Assembly (NCBI RefSeq): GCF_900177415.1
Contig: NZ_FXAF01000006.1
Location: forward strand, 582,001 to 646,000
Source: Xaviernesmea oryzae
GTDB taxonomy: Bacteria; Pseudomonadota; Alphaproteobacteria; Rhizobiales; Rhizobiaceae
Reading direction: 5' to 3'
DNA: 64,000 bases
Shown here: piece after piece, positions 17,092-26,171 of the stretch
How the letters are laid out: the number at the start of each line of letters is the position of its first letter
How positions within the stretch are numbered: position 1 is the stretch's first letter
Notes under the pieces: generated by a model
What the model saw: the letters and a program-made list of their open reading frames with translations, nothing else
The model's database searches: none
Told to the model about the DNA's origin: nothing
Translations under genes and position numbers: made by a program

Positions 17092-17862
17092 ATGGAACTC
17101 CTGAGCCCACGCGAGGCCGCAGCCTTCGCGCTCTCGCTTCTCGACCTGACGAACTTGCGCGACGATTGCGACAATGCCGCGATCGAGAAACTGTGCCTGC
17201 GCGCGCAGACGCCTTACGGCCAGACGGCCGCGATCTGCATCTGGCCGCGTTTCGTCGCCCATGCGCGTGCGATCCTGGGTCCCGAACATGCGGTCCGTAT
17301 CGCCACCGTCGTGAATTTCCCGTCGGGCGACCTGCCGGTCGCGGCCGTCGTCGGGGAGACGAAGAAGGCGATCGAGGATGGTGCCGACGAGATCGACATG
17401 GTGATCCCCTATCGCAAGCTGATCGCCGGCGACGAGGCTGCCGTGACCGAGATGGTCGAGGCCGTGCGCGCCGCCTGCCGGGATGCCTGCCTGAAGGTGA
17501 TCCTGGAGACCGGCGAGCTAAAGGATAGCGCGCTTGTCCGCCGCGCTTCGGAACTGGCGATCGCCGCCGGCGCCGATTTCATCAAGACCTCGACCGGCAA
17601 GGTCGCGGTCAACGCGACGCTCGAAGCCGCTGACATCATGCTGCAGGCGATCAGGGATTCGAAGAAGCGCGTCGGCTTCAAGCCGGCCGGCGGCATCGGC
17701 ACCGTGGCGGATGCCGATCTCTATCTGAGGCTTGCCGAGACGATCATGGGCCCGAACTGGATCATGCCGTCCACCTTCCGCTTCGGCGCCTCGGGGCTGC
17801 TCGACGATATCCTGGCGCTCCTGAGCGGCAGCACCGCGGCCCGCGCTTCGAGCGGCTATTGA
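17092..17862 (+). CDS. deoC: deoxyribose-phosphate aldolase
   Basis: A 256-residue class I aldolase (TIM barrel) that cleaves 2-deoxyribose-5-phosphate to acetaldehyde and glyceraldehyde-3-phosphate. Visible are LDLTNLRDD near the N-terminus, DEIDMVIPYRKL (catalytic Asp region), VILETGELKD, and the Schiff-base Lys motif FIKTSTGKV. The C-terminal VGFKPAGGIGTVADA phosphate site is also present. The ATG at 17092 was selected over an upstream GTG for its ggggagg site. It follows the phosphorylase by 121 bases and precedes deoA by four. Confidence 0.94.
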   Translation: MELLSPREAAAFALSLLDLTNLRDDCDNAAIEKLCLRAQTPYGQTAAICIWPRFVAHARAILGPEHAVRIATVVNFPSGDLPVAAVVGETKKAIEDGADEIDMVIPYRKLIAGDEAAVTEMVEAVRAACRDACLKVILETGELKDSALVRRASELAIAAGADFIKTSTGKVAVNATLEAADIMLQAIRDSKKRVGFKPAGGIGTVADADLYLRLAETIMGPNWIMPSTFRFGASGLLDDILALLSGSTAARASSGY

Positions 17863-17866
17863 GACG

Positions 17867-19177
17867 ATGATCCCGCAGGAGATCATCCGCCGCAAACGTG
17901 ACGGAAAGGCGCTTGCCGCCGAGGACATCGCCGCTTTCATCGGCGCTCTCACGAGAGAGGAGATCACCGAAGGGCAGGCGGCCGCTTTCGCCATGGCCGT
18001 CTTCTTTCGGGGCATGTCCCGGGACGAGACGGTGGCGCTGACGCTGGCCATGCGCAATTCCGGCACAGTCCTGAATTGGGACGGTCTCGGCCGGCCGGTG
18101 GCGGACAAGCATTCGACGGGCGGTGTCGGCGACAACGTTTCGCTGATGCTGGCGCCCATCGTCGCGGTCTGCGGCCTTGCGGTTCCGATGATTTCCGGCC
18201 GCGGGCTCGGCCATACGGGCGGCACGCTCGACAAGCTGCAGTCCATTCCGGGCTACAATGTCATGCCGGACGAGGCCCTGTTCCGGAAGGTCGTGGATGA
18301 TGTCGGTTGTGCCATTATCGGGCAGACGGCCGATCTCGCGCCCGCCGACCGGCGCCTTTATGCGATCCGCGACGTGACGGCGACCGTGGAATCCGTTCCC
18401 CTGATCACCGCCTCCATCCTGTCGAAGAAGCTCGCGGCGGGCCTCGGCAGCCTGGTGCTGGACGTGAAGGTCGGCAACGGCGCCTTCATGGAAAGTCTGG
18501 AGGAAGCCGAAACGCTCGCCCGCTCGCTGGTCGAGGTGGCGAACGGCGCCGGCGTGAAGACGGCAGCGCTGCTGACGGACATGAACCAGCCGCTTGCCGA
18601 TGCCGCCGGCAATGCGCTGGAAGTCGTCAACTGTCTCGATTTCCTCGCCGGATTGAAGGCCGGCACGCGGCTCGAAACGGTCGTTCTGGCCGAGGCGGCG
18701 GAAATGCTGGTCCAGGCGGGCATAGCCGGCAGCCTTGCCGAGGCGGAGGAAAACGCCCGGCTGGCGCTGGAATCGGGCGAGGCGATGGAGTGTTTCGCCC
18801 GCATGGTGCATGCGCTCGGCGGACCGGCGGATTTCTGTGAGCGGCCGAATGCCTATCTCGAAAGGGCACCGGTGCGGTTGCGGGTGCCGGCACCGCGCGA
18901 CGGCTACCTTGCTGCCTGCGATACCCGCGCTCTCGGCCTCGCCGTCGTCGAACTCGGCGGCGGCCGCAAACGCGCGGCCGATCCCATCGATCACCGTGTC
19001 GGCATCGACGAGCTTCTGCCTTTGGGCATGCAGGTTTCAGAAGGCGAGCCGATCGCCACGGTGCATGCGAGAACGGAGGAGGATGCGGAGCGGATCGCCG
19101 GGGACGTCGCGCGCTTCTGCGCGATCGCCGACGTGCCCCCCGCCGCACCGCCGGTCGTCATCAAACGCATCGGCTGA
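17867..19177 (+). CDS. deoA: thymidine phosphorylase
   Basis: A 436-residue dimeric pyrimidine nucleoside phosphorylase converting thymidine and phosphate to thymine and deoxyribose-1-phosphate. The N-terminal helical domain begins IPQEIIRRKRDGKAL, and the signature KHSTGGVGDN with ISGRGLGHTGGTLDKL forms the phosphate and substrate site. SKKLAAGLGSLVLDVKVGNGAF is also typical. It is the last gene of the importer-cdd-punA-deoC-deoA run. Confidence 0.94.
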   Translation: MIPQEIIRRKRDGKALAAEDIAAFIGALTREEITEGQAAAFAMAVFFRGMSRDETVALTLAMRNSGTVLNWDGLGRPVADKHSTGGVGDNVSLMLAPIVAVCGLAVPMISGRGLGHTGGTLDKLQSIPGYNVMPDEALFRKVVDDVGCAIIGQTADLAPADRRLYAIRDVTATVESVPLITASILSKKLAAGLGSLVLDVKVGNGAFMESLEEAETLARSLVEVANGAGVKTAALLTDMNQPLADAAGNALEVVNCLDFLAGLKAGTRLETVVLAEAAEMLVQAGIAGSLAEAEENARLALESGEAMECFARMVHALGGPADFCERPNAYLERAPVRLRVPAPRDGYLAACDTRALGLAVVELGGGRKRAADPIDHRVGIDELLPLGMQVSEGEPIATVHARTEEDAERIAGDVARFCAIADVPPAAPPVVIKRIG

Positions 19178-19226
19178 TCTGCGTCAACTTAGCGTCTTTC
19201 CCATTGCGACGGGGGAGACGAATGCC

Positions 19227-19856
19227 TCACTTCGTCCCGTACATGCGGTCGCCCGCGTCACCCAGGCCGGGCACGATATAGCCCTTCTCGTTGAGATGGC
19301 CATCGATCGCGGCAGTATAGATCTTCACGTCCGGATGCGCGCCCTGGAAATTCTTGATGCCTTCCGGCGCGGCGAGCAGGCAGAGGAAGCGGATGTTGTG
19401 GGCGCCGCGTTCTTTCAGCTTGTCCACCGCTGCGATCGAGGAATTGCCGGTCGCGAGCATCGGATCGACCACGATGATGAGGCGTTCGGCGATGTCTTCC
19501 GGTGCCTTGAAGTAATATTCGACGGGCTGCAGCGTCTCGTGGTCGCGATAGACGCCGATATGCGAGACGCGTGCCGAGGGCACGAGCTCCAGCATGCCTT
19601 CCAGAAGCCCGTTGCCGGCGCGCAGGATCGAGGCGAAGACCAGCTTCTTGCCTTCGACGATCGGCGCCTGCATTTCGACAAGCGGCGTCTCGATCGTCTC
19701 CATGGTGAGTTCGAGATCGCGGGTCACCTCGTAGCAGAGCAGCATGGAAATCTCGCGCAGCAGGCGCCGGAAACCGGCGGTCGAGGTTTCCTTCTTGCGC
19801 ATGATCGTCAGCTTGTGCTGCACCAGCGGGTGATCGATGACAGTGACGCCGTCCAT
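19227..19856 (-). CDS. upp: uracil phosphoribosyltransferase
   Basis: A 209-residue enzyme making UMP from uracil and PRPP. Motifs are the N-terminal [18 protein letters not shown], the PRPP loop [12 protein letters not shown] near residue 128, and the uracil-binding C-terminus [17 protein letters not shown]. Length is exactly typical. It is convergent with deoA and about 100 bases downstream of add on the same strand, so it may have its own promoter. It recaptures the uracil released by the neighbouring catabolic enzymes. Confidence 0.95.
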   Translation of the reverse strand: MDGVTVIDHPLVQHKLTIMRKKETSTAGFRRLLREISMLLCYEVTRDLELTMETIETPLVEMQAPIVEGKKLVFASILRAGNGLLEGMLELVPSARVSHIGVYRDHETLQPVEYYFKAPEDIAERLIIVVDPMLATGNSSIAAVDKLKERGAHNIRFLCLLAAPEGIKNFQGAHPDVKIYTAAIDGHLNEKGYIVPGLGDAGDRMYGTK

Positions 19857-19960
19857 GAGCTTCCCCTTGTTCTTGCCTGTGTCTCTTCTCTTTTGAGGAA
19901 AAAGGCAGGTTTCGCAAGCCGTCAGAAGCGTTTCGGCGCCTCATCCCCAATCTCGGCAGT

Positions 19961-20971
19961 TCAAGCCTGCGCGTCGAACCGGGCCAGCAGCTTCGCCCGC
20001 ACCTTTTCGTCCACGAAGGCCGCTTCGATCGCCGTGCGCGTCATGGCGTCGATCTCGGCATCGGACAGGCCCATGTGTTTCGCGGCGATCTCGTATTCCC
20101 GTTCGAGCGACGTATGGAAGAACGGCGGATCGTCGGAATTGAGGCAGACGCGCACCCCGGCGGTCTTCAGCCGCTTCAGCGGATGGCTGCCGAAATCCGC
20201 AAACACCTTCAGGGCGATGTTGGAGCCCGGGCAGACCTCCAGCACGGTGCCGAGCTCGGCCAGCCGTTCCACGAGCGCCGGGTCTTCGATCGCCCGCACG
20301 CCGTGGCCGATCCGCGACGGTTTCACGAGATCGAGCGCGTCCGAGACGCTGGAGGCGCCGCAGACCTCGCCCGCATGGATGGTGAGGCCAAGCCCGGCAT
20401 CGCGGGCGATGTCGAAGGCGCGGGCATAGTCGGCGACGCGGCCCATGCGCTCTTCGCCGGCCATGTTGAAGCCGGTCACCAGCGGGTTCTTCGCCCTTGC
20501 GGCATATTCGGCGGCGGAAATCACGCGGTCAGGCCCGAAATGCCGTTCCCCGGTGACGATGATGCGCGCCTCGATGCCCGTCTTCTCGCGTGCCGCGTGG
20601 ATGCCGTCCGCGACGCCGGCGAGATAGGCGTCGGCGCCGAGGCCGATCCGGTCGCCATGATCCGGCGAAACGATGATCTCGCTATAGATCGTGTTGGCCG
20701 CGGCAAGCTCCAGAAGATACGTCTCGGTGAGCAGCGCGTAATCGTCGGCCGTCTTGAAAAGTGCCGCGACGGCATCGTAGCAGACGAGGAATTCGGAAAA
20801 ATCCGACCAGACATAGGCGCCGTCGCGCAGGATACGGCTGGTATCGACGCCGTATTTCCGCGCCTGGGCCTCGGCGAGCGCCGGCGGCGCGGCGCCCTCC
20901 AGATGGCAATGGATTTCGGCCTTCAGGAGATGTGCGGTCCCGGAACGTCCGCTCGCAGCAAATTCGGTCAA
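19961..20971 (-). CDS. add: adenosine deaminase
   Basis: A 336-residue TIM-barrel zinc deaminase converting adenosine to inosine. The metal HxH is in [14 protein letters not shown] (about residues 18-31). TIHAGEV holds the third His with its neighbours, IGHGVR the catalytic His, and LNSDDPPFF the Asp pair. The start overlaps the deoB stop by ATGA, so the two are translationally coupled. Together with the phosphorylase and deoB it feeds purine nucleosides into base salvage and pentose phosphate. Confidence 0.92.
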   Translation of the reverse strand: MTEFAASGRSGTAHLLKAEIHCHLEGAAPPALAEAQARKYGVDTSRILRDGAYVWSDFSEFLVCYDAVAALFKTADDYALLTETYLLELAAANTIYSEIIVSPDHGDRIGLGADAYLAGVADGIHAAREKTGIEARIIVTGERHFGPDRVISAAEYAARAKNPLVTGFNMAGEERMGRVADYARAFDIARDAGLGLTIHAGEVCGASSVSDALDLVKPSRIGHGVRAIEDPALVERLAELGTVLEVCPGSNIALKVFADFGSHPLKRLKTAGVRVCLNSDDPPFFHTSLEREYEIAAKHMGLSDAEIDAMTRTAIEAAFVDEKVRAKLLARFDAQA

Positions 20972-22188
20972 AGGAAGCTCCGTCCGTGCGGGCCCGCCGG
21001 GATCGACAGATGGGCGGCGATGGTCTCGGCGATATCCGCATAGGTGGGCCTGATGCCGATCGAGCGGGAACGGATGCCGGGGCCGAAAGCCATGATCGGC
21101 ACCCGTTCGCGGGTATGGTCCGTGCCGCGCCAGGTCGGATCGCAGCCATGGTCGGCGGTAAGGATGACGAGGTCGCCGGGCTTCAGCCGGCGGTGGATGT
21201 CGGGCAGGGCGAGATCGAAGGCTTCGAGCGCGGCCGCGTAGCCCGGCACATCGCGGCGATGGCCGTAGAGCATGTCGAAATCGACGAAATTGGTGAAGAC
21301 GAGATCGCCGTCCGCGGCGTCGTCCATGGCGGCGAGCGTGGCTTCCATCAGCGCCGCGTTGCCGGTCGCCTTGATGACGCGGGAAACGCCCTGGTGGGCG
21401 AAGATATCGCCGATCTTGCCAACCGCGTGCACCGAACGGCTCTCTTCGACGAGCCGGTCGAGAAGCGTCGGTTCCGGCGGCGGGACGGAGAAGTCGCGGC
21501 GGTTGCCGGTGCGCTCGAACGTTTCCGGCGTCTCGCCGGTGAAGGGCCGCGCGATCACCCGGCCGATATTCAAGGGATCGAGCAGGCCGCGCACCACCTG
21601 GCAGAGCTCGATCAGCCGCTCCAGCCCGAAATGGGTTTCATGCGCGGCGATCTGGAAGACGGAGTCGCTCGACGTGTAGCAGATCGGCTTCCCGCTGCGG
21701 ATATGCTCTTCGCCGAGCCTGGCGATGATCTCGGTGCCGGAAGCATGGCAGTTGCCAAGAATGCCCGGAATGTCGCCCTCCCGGCAGATCGCCTCGACGA
21801 GTTCGGGGGCAAACGCATCGCCTTCGCTCGGGAAATAGCCCCAGTCGAACATGACGGGCGTGCCGGCGATCTCCCAGTGGCCGGAAGGCGTGTCCTTGCC
21901 ACGGGAGATCTCGTCTGCCGCGCCGTGCAGGCCGAAGACCCGCTCGGGCATCGGCATGCCGATCGGATAGTCGCCGGTGGCGAGCTTGGCGATCTCCAGA
22001 AGGCCGAGGGACGACATGTTCGGCAGGTGCAGGGGACCTTCCCTAAGGCCCGCCCGGTCGCCGATCCCCGCGGCGCAGAATTCCGCGATATGGCCGAGCG
22101 TATTGGAGCCCAGATCGCCGTACTCCTCCCCGTCGCGGGCGCCACCCACGCCGAAGGAGTCGAGAACGAATAGGAATGCACGTGCCAT
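20968..22188 (-). CDS. deoB: phosphopentomutase
   Basis: A 406-residue metalloenzyme of the alkaline phosphatase superfamily that moves phosphate between C1 and C5 of ribose or deoxyribose. The N-terminal metal motif [23 protein letters not shown] (phosphate-accepting Thr region is DTPSGH here) and the C-terminal [19 protein letters not shown] metal cluster are clear. I chose the ATG at 22188; a GTG two codons upstream is also possible. It links nucleoside phosphorylase products to DeoC and the pentose phosphate pathway. Confidence 0.93.
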   Translation of the reverse strand: MARAFLFVLDSFGVGGARDGEEYGDLGSNTLGHIAEFCAAGIGDRAGLREGPLHLPNMSSLGLLEIAKLATGDYPIGMPMPERVFGLHGAADEISRGKDTPSGHWEIAGTPVMFDWGYFPSEGDAFAPELVEAICREGDIPGILGNCHASGTEIIARLGEEHIRSGKPICYTSSDSVFQIAAHETHFGLERLIELCQVVRGLLDPLNIGRVIARPFTGETPETFERTGNRRDFSVPPPEPTLLDRLVEESRSVHAVGKIGDIFAHQGVSRVIKATGNAALMEATLAAMDDAADGDLVFTNFVDFDMLYGHRRDVPGYAAALEAFDLALPDIHRRLKPGDLVILTADHGCDPTWRGTDHTRERVPIMAFGPGIRSRSIGIRPTYADIAETIAAHLSIPAGPHGRSFL

Positions 22189-22297
22189 GGTCACCCGGAA
22201 TGGTAATATCGTCCGCCCGCCGTCTTACAATCGGCGTGAATCAAGACTCATATAACCGCGAGCTTAAATTGGCAAAGGGGCGGCGCTTCGGCGGCGT

Positions 22298-22906
22298 TCA
22301 GCAATTGGTGCAGGTAATGCTGCTTCCGAGGCGCTGGCGGTAGAAATATTCCCGCGCAATGGTGATGTTCTGCAGATTTGTGGGCATCGCGCCCGACATG
22401 AACATCAGCAATTCGTGGGAGACCGAGACCTCCGAACGGATGAGGAAGGAATTGGGCGCGCGCATTTCCGCCGGGACGTTGACCGGCGAGCCGACCGCAT
22501 AGGGAGGCGTGTTGGAGCCGTTCCACGACCATGCGACGGTGGGATTGCCGCTGGCGTCGAGCGTCACGCCGGTGATCTTGATGCTGAGGTCGTCCGCCGC
22601 ATAGGGGAAGAAAAGGCTGTTGGTCACATCCGTGGTCGTCGCCAGGAATGCCTTGTCCACGCTCGTTTGCTGGGTCACGAGGTCGGCGATCGCGCTGGCG
22701 CTGCGGGTCGCCCGTTTGGAAACGCTGAGCCCGATCGTGAGCTCGAAGGAGGTGATGTAGAGGCTGAGGAGCAGCGGCGCGATCAGCGCGAACTCGACGG
22801 CGCCGACGCCGCGCCGGTCGGCTGCGAGCCTTCTGAGCCGCGCCAGAAAGCCTTCGGCCATGGGTGCTTCGGATCGAACCGGCAACTGGAGATCCTGCTT
22901 TTCCAT
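22298..22906 (-). CDS. TadE-like pilus assembly protein
   Basis: A 202-residue pseudopilin-like protein. A short basic N-terminus precedes GVGAVEFALIAPLLLSLYITSFELT (from about residue 34), the TadE motif with the Glu of prepilin-like segments and a single membrane helix. The remainder is an exported, poorly conserved domain ending in a Cys pair (TCTNC). Its start overlaps the stop of the previous gene by TGATG. Two TadE-like genes in a row next to a tad cluster indicate minor pilins of the Flp pilus. Confidence 0.82.
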   Translation of the reverse strand: MEKQDLQLPVRSEAPMAEGFLARLRRLAADRRGVGAVEFALIAPLLLSLYITSFELTIGLSVSKRATRSASAIADLVTQQTSVDKAFLATTTDVTNSLFFPYAADDLSIKITGVTLDASGNPTVAWSWNGSNTPPYAVGSPVNVPAEMRAPNSFLIRSEVSVSHELLMFMSGAMPTNLQNITIAREYFYRQRLGSSITCTNC

Positions 22907-23514
22907 CACGGATAATCCTCGTTCCGGAAGGCGGATGTCTCCACGATCAGGAAATAGTTCGGGCGGCTGCCGCCAGGCCGTACGTTGCTGATGAAGGGTC
23001 TGATGAGATCGGTGATGATGTCCCAGTGATAATAGGCGCGCACCATGTTGATGCTTTTGGCAGGTCCCGGCGCATAGCCGAAGGAGGAGGCATCCACGTC
23101 GCCGGTCGCGTCGAAGGGGATGCTGCGCGGTATGTCGGCAAAGTTCGGGAAGCTTCGGACGTCCAGTTGAAGCTTGTCCGGAATGGCGATTTCCTGCTCG
23201 CCGCATCTGATCAAGATCGAGATTTCGTTGCAGAAGGCCCGCCGGAACTGCGTCTCGTTCGTGTTGCCGGCGGTGATGCTGCCGGTCCTGACCCTGCGGG
23301 CCATCGTATCGACCGCGTTCGCCACGAGCTGCTCGCCCGTATAGGCGATGAAGGTTTCGACCGTTGCGAAGATGATCATGAAATAGGGAATGGCGAGCAG
23401 CGCGAATTCGATCGCCGCGGCGCCGTCGCGCGAGCGGAATATCCGCCGCCACGCCGCCTTGCCCTTTGCAGGCACGGCGCCGCCGCTTCTGGTATCGTCA
23501 TGATCCTGGCACAT
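22906..23514 (-). CDS. TadE/TadG-like pilus assembly protein
   Basis: A 202-residue protein with the TadE signature GAAAIEFALLAIPYFMIIFATVE starting near residue 31 after a basic N-terminus, then an exported domain. Its sequence differs from the adjacent TadE-like protein outside the membrane segment, although the two have equal length. ATG at 23514 is preceded by gggaacc. Coupled by overlap to the downstream gene. Probably a minor pilin cleaved by CpaA. Confidence 0.82.
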   Translation of the reverse strand: MCQDHDDTRSGGAVPAKGKAAWRRIFRSRDGAAAIEFALLAIPYFMIIFATVETFIAYTGEQLVANAVDTMARRVRTGSITAGNTNETQFRRAFCNEISILIRCGEQEIAIPDKLQLDVRSFPNFADIPRSIPFDATGDVDASSFGYAPGPAKSINMVRAYYHWDIITDLIRPFISNVRPGGSRPNYFLIVETSAFRNEDYP

Positions 23515-23612
23515 GGTTCCCGTCCGCAGCCCTTTGAGTGCCGCGGATCGTACGGTCGGATTGTTGAGATTCCGTTGCCCGGATCGTCGGGAATTTAGCG
23601 GTCTGTCCCCGA

Positions 23613-24026
23613 TCAGGGCAAAGCGTTGTTCTGGAACTCCGCGTGCTGCTCGCAATTGGGCGTGCAGGAGAGAATGGAGCGGTCCGTCTGGCGGAAGACG
23701 CGGACGGTATTGCCCTCGTCGATGGAGACGAGGATGCGTTCGTCGGCGATCGCATTGCCCTCGGCGTCTAGCAGGACGAGATTGGTCGTGCCGAAGCTGC
23801 GGCCCGTCAGGACGATCGTGGTGGAATCCGCAACGGTGGCGTCGGCGACGTTCGAATTGCCGACGATGACCTTGCTGACCGGCCTGTCGAGCTTCAGCAC
23901 GCGCGCGTGATTCATGAAGACGCGCAGGAGGTCGCTCTCCTGTTCCTGCGCCGCAGCCTGTCCGGTACCGGCAAGGACGAGGCCGCAAAGGGCGACAAGT
24001 CGGACCACGACGGTACGGAACGGCAT
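23613..24026 (-). CDS. stand-alone pilus assembly N-terminal (CpaC-N-like) protein
   Basis: A 137-residue exported protein with a Sec-type signal peptide (FRTVVVRLVALCGLVLAGTGQAAAQ). It has one domain like the N-terminal domain of CpaC/RcpA secretins: VLKLDRPVSKVIVGNSNVADATV, then GRSFGTTNLVLLDAEGNAI. The secretin pore domain is absent. Three Cys lie in the C-terminal tail. The full secretin of this locus is at 26168. The ATG at 24026 gives a proper signal peptide; an earlier ATG at 24101 is less likely. It shares a divergent spacer with pilA. Confidence 0.8.
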   Translation of the reverse strand: MPFRTVVVRLVALCGLVLAGTGQAAAQEQESDLLRVFMNHARVLKLDRPVSKVIVGNSNVADATVADSTTIVLTGRSFGTTNLVLLDAEGNAIADERILVSIDEGNTVRVFRQTDRSILSCTPNCEQHAEFQNNALP

Positions 24027-24233
24027 TGGGGCGGCCTTCGGTGCGGTTTGTTGTGCGCCAAGAATGGATGCGATTGGTGAATGAAGGGTTAAGTGGCACA
24101 TTCGCGTGCTCTTGATCTCTTCTTAACCTTTGCAGTCGCCCGGAGCCTGGATGGAAAAGTCTAGCATTTTTGAGCGCCAAAATGCCCGTTAAGGTGCTAC
24201 GGAGAAAGTTATATTAGCGAATTGAGAACGGGC

Positions 24234-24263
24234 GGGCGCGGCATGAAAATGCCGCCCTTTTTC
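24234..24263 (+). terminator. terminator-like hairpin upstream of pilA
   Basis: CGGCAT/ATGCCG with a GAAA loop, extended by GGG/CCC across a two-base bulge, then TTTTTC. It has no known plus-strand gene in front of it. It either insulates pilA from read-through or ends an unannotated short transcript. Confidence 0.6.
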
Positions 24264-24301
24264 TTTGTGTTTCATTTACTACGCAAACGGGCAATCGCTC
24301 G

Positions 24302-24317
24302 TTAACCCGTTGTTAAC
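24302..24317 (+). promoter_or_regulatory. CtrA-type binding site upstream of pilA
   Basis: TTAACCCGTTGTTAAC is an exact TTAA-N7-TTAAC match to the consensus of the alphaproteobacterial cell-cycle regulator CtrA. It lies 110 bases before the pilA ATG. pilA is a known CtrA target in Caulobacter, so activation is plausible. Confidence 0.6.
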
Positions 24318-24427
24318 AGCGTTCCTTAAGCCGATGGCAATCGTCCCCCGGTAGGTTGTCCTCATCCGAACAGCGGAAACAGTTGTCGGGAAGTGCTGAA
24401 CAACAAATATCGAGCTAGGAGAGTTCC

Positions 24428-24625
24428 ATGTCCAAGATTTTCGCCCGTTTCCTGAAGGATGAATCCGGCGCGACCGCCATCGAATACGGTCTGATCGCTG
24501 CGCTCATCTCCGTCGCCCTGATCACCGGCGCCACCACGCTTGGTACGAGACTGGGCACCACTTTCGAGAACATTAGTGCAGAGATGCTGGCCGCACAGAA
24601 CGCTTCCGGCGCCGCTGGCGATTGA
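24428..24625 (+). CDS. pilA: Flp-type IVb pilin
   Basis: A 65-residue pilin. The short basic leader ends at the prepilin cleavage region GATAIEYGLIAALISVALI (from about residue 14), with the Glu-Tyr pair typical of Flp pilins and one membrane helix. After it come about 25 polar residues ending NASGAAGD. It is the major subunit of the Tad pilus built by the genes downstream, and cpaA encodes its peptidase. A terminator-like hairpin follows, so pilin mRNA should exceed that of the assembly genes. Small ctpA homolog of Agrobacterium. Confidence 0.95.
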   Translation: MSKIFARFLKDESGATAIEYGLIAALISVALITGATTLGTRLGTTFENISAEMLAAQNASGAAGD

Positions 24626-24652
24626 TCAGCTTCGCATCATTGGATTTTACTG

Positions 24653-24685
24653 TAAAGCCGCTCGTTTGGGCGGCTTTATTTTTTC
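24653..24685 (+). terminator. terminator/attenuator between pilA and cpaA
   Basis: Nine-base stem (24653-24661 with 24670-24678), 8-base loop and a T-run. Its location right after the pilin gene suggests that most transcripts stop here, with partial read-through into the assembly genes. Confidence 0.85.
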
Positions 24686-24739
24686 AGATCCTGATGAGGA
24701 TTTGCTTCACGTGCAAACTTCAGTTTGAGGAAAGCGGTA

Positions 24740-25252
24740 ATGGTAGCATTTGCAACAATTTTGCTTCTGCCATTGGGCCTGGCGATCGCCGCCGTCAGCG
24801 ATCTCTTCACGATGATGATCCCCAATCGGGTGTCGGCCGCGCTTCTGGCGGGCTTCCTCGTCCTTGCGCCGCTTGCGGGCCTGTCATGGCCGGAAATCGG
24901 CATGAACCTCGTTGCCGGCCTTGCCGTCTTCGGCGTCTGCTTCGCGCTGTTTGCCGTCAACGTCATGGGCGGCGGCGATGCCAAGCTGCTGACGGCCGCC
25001 GCCGTCTGGTACGGCTTCAATACTTCGCTTCTCGCCTTCCTGGTCACCGTCGGTTATGTCGGCGGCGCCGTCACCCTGATTTTCCTCCTGCTGCGCTCCC
25101 GGGCGAGCTGGGTTCTGGCCATGGGAATTCCCCTGCCGGCCTCCATGGTCACGGCCAAAAAGATCCCTTACGGCATCGCGATCGCCGTTGCAGGCTTCCT
25201 GACCTTCGGGCAGGCGCCGATCTGTTTACTTGCCATGAATGCTTTTCACTAA
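24740..25252 (+). CDS. cpaA: prepilin peptidase CpaA
   Basis: A 170-residue inner-membrane aspartyl peptidase that cleaves pilin leaders. It has the typical five to six hydrophobic spans. The two catalytic Asp lie in AAVSDLFTMMIPN (first) and the GGGDAKLLTA motif (second), as in TadV/CpaA enzymes that lack the methylase domain. ATG at 24740 has a gagg site nine bases upstream, better than the TTG at 24725. First assembly gene after the pilA attenuator. Confidence 0.93.
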   Translation: MVAFATILLLPLGLAIAAVSDLFTMMIPNRVSAALLAGFLVLAPLAGLSWPEIGMNLVAGLAVFGVCFALFAVNVMGGGDAKLLTAAAVWYGFNTSLLAFLVTVGYVGGAVTLIFLLLRSRASWVLAMGIPLPASMVTAKKIPYGIAIAVAGFLTFGQAPICLLAMNAFH

Positions 25253-25364
25253 GCATACGGCCGGCGGAAAGATTGCGTTAACCAGAATTGTAAGCTTCTC
25301 ATTAACTATAATTACACCATTGAAGGCCATTCTCCGGAGGAATTAAAGCCCTCAAGGAATGGCC

Positions 25365-26171
25365 ATGAAGCCGACCCGTATCATCATTCTCGCGGTAGCC
25401 GTGGTGGCGGCGGGTCTCGCCGGCCTGCTGGCGGTGCGCATTTCCGGCAAGAAAGCCCCGGAACTGGTGGAAACCGTCATCCAGAAGGAGCCGACGGTTA
25501 GGGTCCTGGTATCCGCCGCGAACCTGCCCGTCGGCAGCCGCCTGAACGACAAGGCGATGGAATGGGCGTCCTGGCCGAAGAGCGGCGTGGTGGAGGGCTT
25601 CATCACCGATGCCGCGCGGCCGGATGCCATAGCCGAACTCCAGGGCGTGGTCGTGCGCATACCGATGTTCAAGGGCGAGCCGGTCCGCGCCGAAAAGGTC
25701 GCCGATTCGTCGAGCCGGGTCATGTCCTCGCTGCTGCCGTCCGGAAAACGCGCCGTCGCCACCGAGATTTCCGTTGCGACCGGCGCCGGCGGTTTCGTAC
25801 TGCCGAACGACCGCGTCGACATCATCATGGTGCGCCAGAACAAGGATGGCGGCGGCTACATCACCGAGAACATCCTGAACAACATCCGGGTTCTGGCGAT
25901 CGACCAGCAGATCCAGGAAAGCGAGGACGGCAAGAAGGCGGTCGTCGGCACCACGGCGACGCTGGAACTGACGCCGGATCAGGCAAAGGTCATCGCGGTC
26001 GCCCAGCAGATGGCGGAGCGGCTGACGCTGGCGCTGCGCTCGGTGGCGGATTCGCAGGAAGCCGATACCGCTGCGGCCGACTACCTTCTGCATGGCGGCG
26101 ACGGCAAGGCGGATATCCAGGTCATCAAATCGGGGGCCCTGGTGAGGGAAACGCCGGTGCAGGCGAGATGA
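25365..26171 (+). CDS. cpaB: Flp pilus assembly protein CpaB (RcpC)
   Basis: A 268-residue periplasmic protein anchored by one N-terminal helix (IIILAVAVVAAGLAGLLAV). A SAF-like domain follows (VRVLVSAANLPVGSRL around residue 45), then the CpaB C-terminal domain with GAGGFVLPNDRVDIIM. It acts with the secretin CpaC. ATG at 25365 has aagga six bases upstream; ATG at 25359 is the alternative and adds two residues. Its stop overlaps the cpaC start by ATGA. Confidence 0.9.
   Translation: MKPTRIIILAVAVVAAGLAGLLAVRISGKKAPELVETVIQKEPTVRVLVSAANLPVGSRLNDKAMEWASWPKSGVVEGFITDAARPDAIAELQGVVVRIPMFKGEPVRAEKVADSSSRVMSSLLPSGKRAVATEISVATGAGGFVLPNDRVDIIMVRQNKDGGGYITENILNNIRVLAIDQQIQESEDGKKAVVGTTATLELTPDQAKVIAVAQQMAERLTLALRSVADSQEADTAAADYLLHGGDGKADIQVIKSGALVRETPVQAR

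Larger units (their letters stand above)
24027..24427. promoter_or_regulatory. divergent control region between the TadE-side genes and pilA
   Basis: A 401-base AT-richer spacer. It contains a hairpin with a T-run on the plus strand (24234-24263), a CtrA-type box (24302-24317), several further TTAA half sites (for example near 24089, 24122 and 24326), and the pilA ribosome site (aggaga just before 24428). No gene is seen in it. Confidence 0.6.

Noticed and set aside
20761-22173. 470-codon plus-strand frame opposite deoB and add
   Set aside because: Antisense of two certain enzymes; no motif.
25277-25316. Further CtrA-like sites before cpaB
   Set aside because: TTAA half sites are present, but none has a second TTAA at the required seven-base spacing.
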